In this document: one piece after another, positions 1 to 8,527 of the stretch
Layout: the number at the start of each line of letters is the position of its first letter
Position numbering within the stretch: the stretch's first letter is position 1
Assembly (NCBI GenBank): GCA_025464735.1
Contig: JAODMX010000149.1
Span: forward strand, 1 to 8,527
DNA: 8,527 nucleotides
Reading direction: 5' to 3'
From: Frondihabitans sp.
Lineage (GTDB): Bacteria; Actinomycetota; Actinomycetes; Actinomycetales; Microbacteriaceae
Notes under the pieces: model-generated
Database searches by the model: none
What the model saw: the letters and a program-made list of their open reading frames with translations, nothing else
What the model was told of the DNA's origin: nothing
Translations under genes and position numbers: made by a program

Positions 1-1158
1 CGCGCCGGTGCGGCGGGCGTGGGGGCGATCTCCCTCTCGGCCCTCCTCAGTGCCTGTGGAATCCAGGGATCCATCGCTCAGCAGGCCGCCTCGAAGGTCG
101 ATTGGACAAAGTACTGGGCCGAGCACAAGAAGACCGGCACCCTCGACTTTGCGAACTGGCCGCTCTACATCGACCAGGATCACGGCAAGAGCGAGTCGCT
201 CGAACTCTTCACCAAGGCAACCGGGATCCACGTCAACTACCAGGCGGTGATCCAAGACAATGCGACGTTCTACGCGACCGTCTCACCGGAGCTCCGTGCC
301 CACGAGGTGACCGGGTACGACATCGTCGTCATGACGAACGGCTGGGAACTCACGGAGATGATCCAGAACGGTTTCGTCGCCGAGCTCGACCATTCGCGCC
401 TGCCGAACTTCGCAAGCAACGCCGCCGCCAACGTGAAGAACCCCAACTACGATCCCGGCAACAAGCACAGCGTCGTCTGGCAGACGGGCTTCACGGGCAT
501 CGCCTACAACACCAAGCTCATCGATCGGGAGATCACGTCCTTCGACGACCTGCTGGATCCGGCGTTCAACGGCCACGTCGGCATGATGAGCGACAACACG
601 GAGCTGGGAAGCGCCGCGCTGCTCGCCATCGGGGTGTCGCCTGAGACGTCGACACCGGCCGATTGGCGGAAGGCAGCCGGCTGGCTCGAAAAGCAACGCC
701 ACCTCGTCTCGGGCTATTACGACCAGAGCTACATCAACAAGCTCGAAAACGGCGACACCTGGATCTCGCAGGCCTGGTCGGGCGACGTCTTCCAGGCGCA
801 GCAGTCCGGCTACCCGCATATCAAGTTCGTGATCCCGAAGGAAGGCCAGATGATCTGGCACGACAACATGATGATCCCGAGGCAGGCGGCGCACCCCGTC
901 GACGCCCTGGAGTGGATGAACTTCTACTACACCCCGAAGATCGCCGGGATCGTCGAGGACTGGGTCAACTACGTCTGTCCGGTGCCGGGTGCGAAGGCGT
1001 ACATCGCCGGCCCGCTCCAGGACGCAACTGTCGCGAACAGTCCCCTGGTCTTCCCGAGCGCAGAGGTCGACAAGGTGTCGCACGAGTTCCGGGTCTACAA
1101 GGACTACGACGAGTACCAGGAGTGGAACACCATCTTCAACCCCATCATCCAGTCATGA
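1..1158 (+). CDS. Polyamine-type ABC transporter solute-binding lipoprotein (PotD/PotF family), 5' partial
   Basis: Extracellular binding protein that would deliver a polyamine or similar small cation to the permeases encoded next to it. The frame is open from base 1, so the true start lies upstream; 385 residues are visible, and a GTG at 19 lies inside the signal peptide. The first residues form the end of a lipoprotein signal peptide: a small/hydrophobic stretch ending in the lipobox L-S-A-C, with the lipidated Cys at visible residue 19 (bases 55-57). The mature part follows the PotD pattern: NWPLYID (W53, Y56), a TGIAYN segment, AWSGD (W259) and IWHDNMMIP (W286, D288). From memory, these match the E. 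coli PotD ligand residues W34/Y37, W229, W255 and D257. PotD residues E36, D168 and E171 appear replaced (L55, N199, L202). The stop TGA overlaps the next start (ATGA, 1155-1158). The family is secure; the ligand is inferred. Confidence 0.93.
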   Translation, partial: RAGAAGVGAISLSALLSACGIQGSIAQQAASKVDWTKYWAEHKKTGTLDFANWPLYIDQDHGKSESLELFTKATGIHVNYQAVIQDNATFYATVSPELRAHEVTGYDIVVMTNGWELTEMIQNGFVAELDHSRLPNFASNAAANVKNPNYDPGNKHSVVWQTGFTGIAYNTKLIDREITSFDDLLDPAFNGHVGMMSDNTELGSAALLAIGVSPETSTPADWRKAAGWLEKQRHLVSGYYDQSYINKLENGDTWISQAWSGDVFQAQQSGYPHIKFVIPKEGQMIWHDNMMIPRQAAHPVDALEWMNFYYTPKIAGIVEDWVNYVCPVPGAKAYIAGPLQDATVANSPLVFPSAEVDKVSHEFRVYKDYDEYQEWNTIFNPIIQS

Positions 1159-2090
1159 CCACGATCCTGACGCCGCCCCTGGGCGCGACCACACCCGACC
1201 CGCCGACCCCGACCGCGCGGACGAGACGCTCCGGCCGCCACGTGCCTTACCTCCTCAGCCTCGCCGGCGGAGCCTGGCTCCTGATCCTGTTCGTGATCCC
1301 GCTGATCTCGGGTCTGATCGTCTCGCTGGAATCGGGCAACCCCGACCAGGGCTACCAGTTCACCTGGAACTGGAGCGTGTACACGAACCTGTTCGTGAAC
1401 GCGCCCGTTCCCTACGCGACGTTCTTCATCCGGTCGCTCATCTACGGCGGAACAGCGACGCTCATCACGATCCTCGTCGGCTACCCGCTGGCCTACTTCA
1501 TCGCCTTCCGGGTCTCGCCGCGCTGGAAGAACGCGCTGCTCTTCCTGGTGCTGCTGAGTTTCCTGGTCTCGTTCGTGATCAGGATCGACATGTGGGCGTT
1601 CATCCTCGCCGATCAAGGGCCGGTGCTGACCGTGCTCCGCGACCTGCACCTCGCCTCGAAGGATTTCCACATCCTCGGCACTCCGGCCGCTGTGATCGGG
1701 GGTGACGCCTACAACGACCTGGCGTTCATGGTGCTGCCGATCTATGTCGCGCTGGAGAAGATCGACGTCCGCTTCCTGGAGGCTGCGGGCGACCTCTTCT
1801 CGAACCCGCGCACGGTGTTCGCGCGGGTTGTGCTGCCGCTGTCCCGCTCCGGGATCTTCGCGGGCGTGCTCCTCGTCTTCATCGACACGGTCGGCGACCC
1901 GGTGGATGCGTCACTCCTCGGCGGTACCAACACTTACACGATCGGCCAGGCCATCCAAGACGCCTACCTGACGAACCAGCAGTACAACGTCGCCGCGGCG
2001 CTCTCGACCGTTCTCATGGTCGTGCTCGGCATCATCCTGTTCATCTACGCCCGCATCGCGGGCACCGAGAACATCGAGAACCTCGTATGA
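1155..2090 (+). CDS. Polyamine-type ABC transporter permease, PotB type
   Basis: Inner-membrane permease subunit, 311 aa, expected to form the translocation channel together with the PotC-type subunit. The start is the ATG at 1155, which overlaps the stop of the binding-protein gene. The frame stays open further upstream, but that part is antiparallel noise inside the upstream gene, and no Shine-Dalgarno is seen, consistent with coupling. A Pro/Thr-rich cytoplasmic tail with Arg residues (about 1-30) precedes the first membrane segment (about 31-58). About six membrane segments are expected. The cytoplasmic EAA loop that docks on the ATPase is EAAGDLFSNPRTVFARVVLP (from residue 209). Its usual Gly (EAA...G) is Phe215. 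Downstream, GDPVDASLLGG and a TIGQAIQD segment match PotB-type permeases. The last four bases overlap the next gene. Confidence 0.93.
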   Translation: MTTILTPPLGATTPDPPTPTARTRRSGRHVPYLLSLAGGAWLLILFVIPLISGLIVSLESGNPDQGYQFTWNWSVYTNLFVNAPVPYATFFIRSLIYGGTATLITILVGYPLAYFIAFRVSPRWKNALLFLVLLSFLVSFVIRIDMWAFILADQGPVLTVLRDLHLASKDFHILGTPAAVIGGDAYNDLAFMVLPIYVALEKIDVRFLEAAGDLFSNPRTVFARVVLPLSRSGIFAGVLLVFIDTVGDPVDASLLGGTNTYTIGQAIQDAYLTNQQYNVAAALSTVLMVVLGIILFIYARIAGTENIENLV

Positions 2091-2962
2091 CGACAATGCT
2101 CACTCCGCCGGTCTTCGATACGGCTGGCGCCCAGGATCCGGCCCCGCTCACCGAGCCGCGAAAGCGCCGCCGTCCGCTGCTCGCCATCCTCTACTGGGTG
2201 GTGATCGGCATCACGATGGTGCCCATCTTCGTCATGATCGTCTACAGCTTCAACGACGTGCCGACGAACCGGATCAGCTTCCAGTGGAGCGGGTTCACGG
2301 GGTACTGGTACGCGAATCTCGGACAGGTCTCGGGGCTCACCAGTGCGTTCGTCACCTCGATCGAGATCGCGCTGCTCTCGGCTCTCATCTCGATCGTTCT
2401 CGGAGTGCCGCTCTCGCTCGCGCTGGAGCGCTACCGTTTCCTGGCGCGCGGCCCGCTGAACGCGACCGTGTATGCCGACATCGCCGCCCCCTCGATCGTG
2501 GTCGGCGCCGCGTCGCTCTCGTTCTTCCTGTCGACGAACATCGCCACCGGATTCGCCACCATCCTTCTCGTGCACGTGGCGTTCAACGTCGCCTACGTCG
2601 TCGTCGTGCTTCGCGCACGGCTCTCGGGAATGGGAACCGCGCTCGAGGAAGCGGCCGGAGATCTCGGCGCGAACCCGTTCACGGCGTTCCTGACGGTCAC
2701 GCTGCCGCTCCTTCTCCCGGGAATCGTGGCCGGTGCTCTGCTCTCGCTGGCGATGTCGATCGACGACTACGTGATCACGAGTTTCGTTGCGGGCCCCAGC
2801 GTGACGTTCCCGCTCTTCGTGTACGGAGCTGCGAAGGTGGGGCTGCCGCCGCAGGTGCTCTGCTTTGGCACGATCATCTTCGCGGTTGGGCTCGCGGTCG
2901 CGCTCGTCAACGGTTTGCTGACCCGGCGGACAGGGGTGCGGGCGGCCGTCGACGACGCGTAG
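2087..2962 (+). CDS. Polyamine-type ABC transporter permease, PotC type
   Basis: Second inner-membrane permease subunit, 291 aa. It starts at the ATG at 2087, inside the ATGA overlap with the PotB-type gene. A cytoplasmic N-tail ends in the basic run RKRRR (25-29), just before membrane segment 1 (about 31-53). The segment YSFND after it is typical of PotC-type permeases. The ATPase-docking loop is canonical: EAAGDLGANPFTAFLTVTLP from residue 188, with the conserved Gly194. SIDDYVITSFVAGP near the C-terminus is also a PotC hallmark. The gene is last in the operon: the stop TAG at 2960-2962 is followed 13 bases later by a large palindrome and then by a convergent gene. No ATPase gene follows. 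The first eight residues (MTTMLTPP) almost repeat those of the PotB-type subunit (MTTILTPP). Confidence 0.94.
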   Translation: MTTMLTPPVFDTAGAQDPAPLTEPRKRRRPLLAILYWVVIGITMVPIFVMIVYSFNDVPTNRISFQWSGFTGYWYANLGQVSGLTSAFVTSIEIALLSALISIVLGVPLSLALERYRFLARGPLNATVYADIAAPSIVVGAASLSFFLSTNIATGFATILLVHVAFNVAYVVVVLRARLSGMGTALEEAAGDLGANPFTAFLTVTLPLLLPGIVAGALLSLAMSIDDYVITSFVAGPSVTFPLFVYGAAKVGLPPQVLCFGTIIFAVGLAVALVNGLLTRRTGVRAAVDDA

Positions 2963-2975
2963 CTCTGCGGCTGAA

Positions 2976-3035
2976 CACCGCATTTCGGCCGGCGTACCAC
3001 CGCCGCGGCGCTGGTACGCCGGCCGAAATTCGGTG
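2976..3035. terminator. 60-base near-perfect palindrome between convergent genes; probable two-way terminator
   Basis: The two 30-base halves are reverse complements about the axis between 3005 and 3006, with only two mismatched pairs (2981/3030 and 3000/3011). The longest uninterrupted arm is TTTCGGCCGGCGTACCA at 2983-2999; with A2982/T3029 it pairs perfectly with 3012-3029. The core CGCCGCGGCG (3001-3010) is itself palindromic, so the hairpin can zip almost to its tip. The element lies 13 bases after the permease stop and 9 bases after the dehydrogenase stop, where a shared terminator is expected. There is no run of T on either side, so it is not a textbook intrinsic terminator, although actinobacterial terminators often lack a U tract. 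It could instead be a copy of a dispersed intergenic palindromic repeat. The structure is seen directly; its role is inferred. Confidence 0.7.
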
Positions 3036-3044
3036 CGGCGCCCG

Positions 3045-3908
3045 TTAGCGGAGGCCGGCGCGGATCTCGCTGGCCGCCCAGAGTTCCTTCGCCAGTGCGG
3101 CGTCATTCGCCTGGCGAGTGGTCTTGCCTGGCGCGTTGAGGCGGTCGAAGTAGTTGCCGCTGGGAGCCGGAATCGTCTTCGCAGCAGCCAGGCGCACGAG
3201 AGGCTCGGCCCCCTCCTCGGGCGTGATCGCGAAGAGCCTCTGGCCGAGTTCGACGGCCGCGCTGCCACCCCCGAACGCCGACGCGACGAACCCCGGATGG
3301 AAGGCGAACGCCTGCACGCCCGTTCCGGTGAGCCGACGGGCGAGCTCGCGGGTGAACACGATGTTCTCGAGCTTGCTGGTGCAGTATGCCCGGAATCCGG
3401 CCACCCACAGCCCCCGACGACTGTCGAGGTCGTCGAGCGCGATGCGGCCCATCCGATTGCCGTCGCTCGAGGTCTGGATGATCCGGACCGAACCGGTCGG
3501 GGCGTCCTTGGCGGTCTCGAGGATCCGGGGGAGCAGCAGCGAGGTCAGTAGGAACGGCGCGAGGTGGTTGCTCTGGAACGTCACATCGAAGCCGTCGACC
3601 GTGGGCTTCCGTGTCGAGAAGGTGCCTCCGGCGTTGTTGGCGAGCACATGGATCCGGGGCAGATCGCCGAGGAGGGATTCGGCGAGGGAGCGGACGGCCG
3701 CGAGATCCGTGAAGTCGGCGGTGTAAGCCGTACCGCCGATCTCGTCGGCGACCTGGTTCGTCCGTTCGACGTTGCGACCGACGACAGCCACGGTGGCACC
3801 GAGCTTCGACAGGGCCCGGGCGGCAGCGCGGCCGACCCCGGAACTGGCTCCGGTGATGACGACCGTACAGTCGTCGAGACGGTCGGGGGCGGGCAGCGTC
3901 ACGGTCAT
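3045..3908 (-). CDS. Short-chain dehydrogenase/reductase (retinol dehydrogenase-like SDR), probably NADP(H)-dependent
   Basis: Cytoplasmic oxidoreductase of the classical SDR fold, 287 aa, a normal length. All family marks are present: the nucleotide-binding TGASSGVG (19-26); Arg45 after the second beta strand (VGRN), which usually favours NADPH over NADH; D65 before F66, at the adenine-contact position; NNAG (91-94); N114 in SNHLAPFLLT; catalytic Ser147 or Ser148 (TSSDG); and YCTSK with Y175 and K179. An FHPGFV segment follows, as in retinol dehydrogenase/WWOX-like SDRs. The substrate cannot be told from the sequence. The start is the ATG at 3908, with no convincing Shine-Dalgarno but a TAGCGT hexamer at leaderless-promoter distance. 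It lies 76 bases downstream of the peptidase gene on the same strand and ends facing the importer operon. Confidence 0.93.
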   Translation of the reverse strand: MTVTLPAPDRLDDCTVVITGASSGVGRAAARALSKLGATVAVVGRNVERTNQVADEIGGTAYTADFTDLAAVRSLAESLLGDLPRIHVLANNAGGTFSTRKPTVDGFDVTFQSNHLAPFLLTSLLLPRILETAKDAPTGSVRIIQTSSDGNRMGRIALDDLDSRRGLWVAGFRAYCTSKLENIVFTRELARRLTGTGVQAFAFHPGFVASAFGGGSAAVELGQRLFAITPEEGAEPLVRLAAAKTIPAPSGNYFDRLNAPGKTTRQANDAALAKELWAASEIRAGLR

Positions 3909-3920
3909 TGCTTCACGCTA
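3909..3920 (-). promoter_or_regulatory. Possible leaderless -10 element for the short-chain dehydrogenase
   Basis: Reading the minus strand, TAGCGT (3920-3915) is followed by exactly six bases (GAAGCA) and then the ATG. This fits the actinobacterial -10 consensus TAnnnT with transcription starting on the A of the start codon. No clear -35 hexamer is seen 16-18 bases further upstream; GGCGCC lies there. The same arrangement precedes the peptidase gene. This is inferred from position and consensus only. Confidence 0.35.
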
Positions 3921-3984
3921 GACCTGGTCGACTGGGAGGCGCCGATGAGGCACCCAGCACGCGCGCGAAGCCGCCGAGCGGGCG

Positions 3985-6012
3985 TCAGCGCCCCAGCGCG
4001 TGCCAGGCGAAGTCGTACATGAGCGCGAACAGCCGGGCGCTGTGCGCGTTGTCGACGGCACCACCGTGGCCCCCGTCGTCGTTCTCGTAGTAGAGGACAC
4101 CCGGGATCCCGCGCGCCTGCATCCGGGCGGCCATCTTGCGGCCCTGCACCGGGCCGACGCGATCATCGCTGGTTGCGGCGTAAATGAGCGTCGGCGGGTA
4201 ATCGACGTCGTCGCGAAGCAGGTGATACGGGGAGAACGCCTGGATGAACTCCCAATCGGAGGGGACGTCGGGGTCGCCGTACTCGGCGATCCAGGAGGCG
4301 CCCGCCGAGAGGTGCGTGTAGCGCTGCATGTCGAGCAGGGGCACGCCGCAGACGATGGCGCCGAAGAGGTGCGGGTACGTCGTCAGCATGTTGCCGACCA
4401 GGAGCCCGCCGTTGCTGCGGCCCTCGCAGGCGAGGCGTGCCGGTGCCGTGACGCCGCGGGAGACGACATCTTTCGCGATACTTGCGAAGTCTTCGTAGGC
4501 GCGGTGCCGGTTCTCGCGGAGCGCGGAGGTGTGCCACGACGGGCCGAACTCGCCGCCGCCACGGATGTTCGCGAGCACGAAGACCCCTCCACGCGCGAGC
4601 CAGGCGCGCCCGATGACGCCGCTGTACTCGGGCAGTCGCGAGGCGCGGAAGCCGCCGTAGCCGGAGAGGAGGGTTCGATGTGACCCGTCGAGCACGAGAC
4701 CGCGGCGCGCGACCTGGAAGTAGGGCACTCGCGTGCCGTCGTCCGACGTGGCCCAGTGCTGTTCGACCTCGAGGTCGCCGGCCTCGAAGAAGGTGGGCGA
4801 CGACTTGACGACGGCCAGCGGCTCGCTGCCGAGGACGCCGCGCAGGACGGTCGCCGGTGTCGTGAATCCGGTGGCGCGCACCCAGATCTCGTCGGATTCG
4901 TCAGGATCCGTGTCGATCACCTGGGCCGTGCTCAGCGCCGGCACGCCCGGAAGCGGAACTGACGGCCATGGCGTGTCGTCGGTCGTGGGGGTCAGGATCC
5001 GAAGTTCGGTCGCGACGTCAACGAGGAGGGTGAGCACGAGATAGTTCTTCGTCCACGCCCAGGTCTGCAACGACGTGTGCGCGTCGGGGGAGAAGACAAC
5101 GGTATGGTCGCGGCCACCGCCGAGGAAATCGTCGAGGTCGAAGGCGACGAGCGACCCCGTCGGGAGCGTCGTGTCGCCGATGTTCCAGTCCGATCGGGGT
5201 TGCACGAGCAGTCGGTCGTGGTGGAGGTCGAGATCGGCGTCCTCGGGCACATCGATCGGCACCAGGGCTCCGTTGCGCTCAACGAGGGTGCGGCTGCGGT
5301 AGAAGTCGAAGACTTCGGTCACCAGGTCTCGCTCGAATCCTGGTGTGGAGTCGTGCGAGGCGACCACCATCAGATCGTCGGCCGAGACCTCGTGGACGAG
5401 GGCTGCCTGGTCGAGGGTCTGCCCGCGTCGGAGGCGAAGGGCGGTCCGTGGATAGCTCGAAGTGGTCATGCTCCCGGGCCCCGTGTCGGTGCCGACGTAT
5501 ACGGTGTCGCGGTCGATCCAGGAGACGTTCGACTTGGCCGTCGGCAGGACGAATCCGCCCTCGACGAACGTGCGCGTCTCGACGTCGAACTCGCGAACCG
5601 TCTTCGCGTCGCCGCCGTCGGGGGAGAGCGAGATGAGCGCGCGGGTGTAGTCGTGGGGAAGGAGGCGAGCGCCGCCGAAGACCCACTCGGTGCCCTCGTT
5701 GCGCCCGAGGGCATCGACGTCGAGCAGGACGTCCCACTCGATGGTGTCGGACAGGTAGCTGTCGAGCGTGGTCCGGCGCCAGAGTCCACGGGGATGTTCG
5801 CGGTCGCGCCAGAAGTTGTAGTAGTGCTCGCCCCGTTTCGAGACCAGAGGGACCCGGTCGTCGGAGTCGAGGACCTCCCGGATCCGGACCGCCAGGTCGT
5901 CGAATTCTGGCGACTCATACTGCGCCAGCGTGGCTTTGGTCTGGTCCGCCGCCCACGCGAGGGCCTCCTCGCCGTGGATCTCTTCGAGCCAGAGGTTCTC
6001 GTCCGTCGTCAT
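3985..6012 (-). CDS. Prolyl oligopeptidase-family serine peptidase (S9A type)
   Basis: Serine peptidase, 675 aa, close to the usual length of about 700 for prolyl oligopeptidases. The family cleaves short peptides, classically after proline. The N-terminus (NLWLEEIHGEEALAW, residues 6-20) is the usual opening of the family, which supports the ATG at 6012. Residues of about 70-400 should form the beta-propeller that limits access to the active site. The C-terminal alpha/beta-hydrolase domain carries the full triad: Ser533 in GRSNGG, Asp616 in SDDRVGP and His649 in GGHGGA. Arg618 matches the substrate-binding Arg that follows the catalytic Asp in porcine prolyl oligopeptidase. RGGGEFGPSWH, before the Ser motif, is also typical. 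There is no signal peptide or membrane segment, so it acts in the cytoplasm. It lies 38 bases after the glucosidase gene. The substrate range (proline-specific or broader, oligopeptidase B-like) is not decided by the sequence. Confidence 0.94.
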   Translation of the reverse strand: MTTDENLWLEEIHGEEALAWAADQTKATLAQYESPEFDDLAVRIREVLDSDDRVPLVSKRGEHYYNFWRDREHPRGLWRRTTLDSYLSDTIEWDVLLDVDALGRNEGTEWVFGGARLLPHDYTRALISLSPDGGDAKTVREFDVETRTFVEGGFVLPTAKSNVSWIDRDTVYVGTDTGPGSMTTSSYPRTALRLRRGQTLDQAALVHEVSADDLMVVASHDSTPGFERDLVTEVFDFYRSRTLVERNGALVPIDVPEDADLDLHHDRLLVQPRSDWNIGDTTLPTGSLVAFDLDDFLGGGRDHTVVFSPDAHTSLQTWAWTKNYLVLTLLVDVATELRILTPTTDDTPWPSVPLPGVPALSTAQVIDTDPDESDEIWVRATGFTTPATVLRGVLGSEPLAVVKSSPTFFEAGDLEVEQHWATSDDGTRVPYFQVARRGLVLDGSHRTLLSGYGGFRASRLPEYSGVIGRAWLARGGVFVLANIRGGGEFGPSWHTSALRENRHRAYEDFASIAKDVVSRGVTAPARLACEGRSNGGLLVGNMLTTYPHLFGAIVCGVPLLDMQRYTHLSAGASWIAEYGDPDVPSDWEFIQAFSPYHLLRDDVDYPPTLIYAATSDDRVGPVQGRKMAARMQARGIPGVLYYENDDGGHGGAVDNAHSARLFALMYDFAWHALGR

Positions 6013-6024
6013 CGTTTCAGCCTA
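6013..6024 (-). promoter_or_regulatory. Possible leaderless -10 element for the prolyl oligopeptidase-family gene
   Basis: On the minus strand, TAGGCT (6024-6019) is followed by six bases (GAAACG) and the ATG. This is TAnnnT spacing that would put the transcription start on the start codon. No convincing Shine-Dalgarno is present, and the upstream 38-base gap is GC-rich with no clear -35. It matches the start region of the dehydrogenase gene base for base in pattern (TAGnnTGAAnnn). This is inference only. Confidence 0.35.
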
Positions 6025-6050
6025 GGGCCGCGGTGCGGGCGGGCAGAGCG

Positions 6051-8527
<2,477 letters not shown>

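Noticed and set aside
663..1154. Upstream extension of the PotB-type frame inside the binding-protein gene
   Set aside because: The translated extension is Arg/Pro-rich noise. The ATG at 1155, in a stop/start overlap, gives a normal-length permease with the expected N-terminal tail.
2045..3268. A 407-codon open frame on the minus strand across the PotC-type gene, the palindrome and the end of the dehydrogenase gene
   Set aside because: It runs antisense to the permease and out of frame in the dehydrogenase gene, gives a low-complexity Arg/Glu/Asp-rich product, and crosses a convergent junction. The overlapped genes are both well supported.
3909..3984. Possible hairpin (GGCGCC with GGCACC) between the peptidase and dehydrogenase genes as a terminator
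   Set aside because: The stem is only six bases with a mismatch and no T tract, which is expected by chance in such GC-rich DNA.

Overview
The window looks like chromosomal DNA of a high-GC actinobacterium. Third codon positions are strongly G/C, genes are tightly packed, and start regions lack Shine-Dalgarno sequences. A member of the Microbacteriaceae or a related group is plausible, but the sequence alone does not fix a genus. No RNA gene, insertion sequence, phage gene, CRISPR array or other mobility signal is visible. No stretch longer than about 85 bases lacks a gene.

Left part, plus strand (1-2962): three genes of a polyamine-type ABC importer. They are a lipoprotein solute-binding protein (its 5' end lies off the window) and two inner-membrane permeases of the PotB and PotC types. 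Each junction is a 4-base ATGA stop/start overlap, so this is one translationally coupled operon. The ATPase (PotA type) is not in the window and must be encoded upstream or elsewhere. The binding protein keeps the aromatic part of the PotD pocket but appears to have lost several of its acidic residues, so the true ligand is uncertain.

Junction (2963-3044): the importer operon and the minus-strand genes converge on an 82-base spacer. The spacer is mostly a 60-base near-perfect palindrome (2976-3035), the best structural signal in the window. It is probably a two-way transcription terminator, or possibly a copy of a dispersed palindromic repeat.

Right part, minus strand (8527-3045): in transcription order, a large GH63-like glucosidase (5' end cut by the window edge), a cytoplasmic S9A prolyl oligopeptidase-family serine peptidase with an intact Ser-Asp-His triad, and an NADP(H)-type short-chain dehydrogenase. 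All three are catabolic or housekeeping-type enzymes with no obvious shared pathway. The peptidase and the dehydrogenase carry the same TAGnnT-GAAnnn-ATG arrangement at their starts, which is the geometry of leaderless actinobacterial promoters. They may therefore be transcribed from their own promoters rather than only by read-through.

Overall this is an ordinary metabolic region. I found no convincing new multi-gene system. The points worth a second look are the palindrome, the matched leaderless start sites and the altered ligand pocket of the binding protein.
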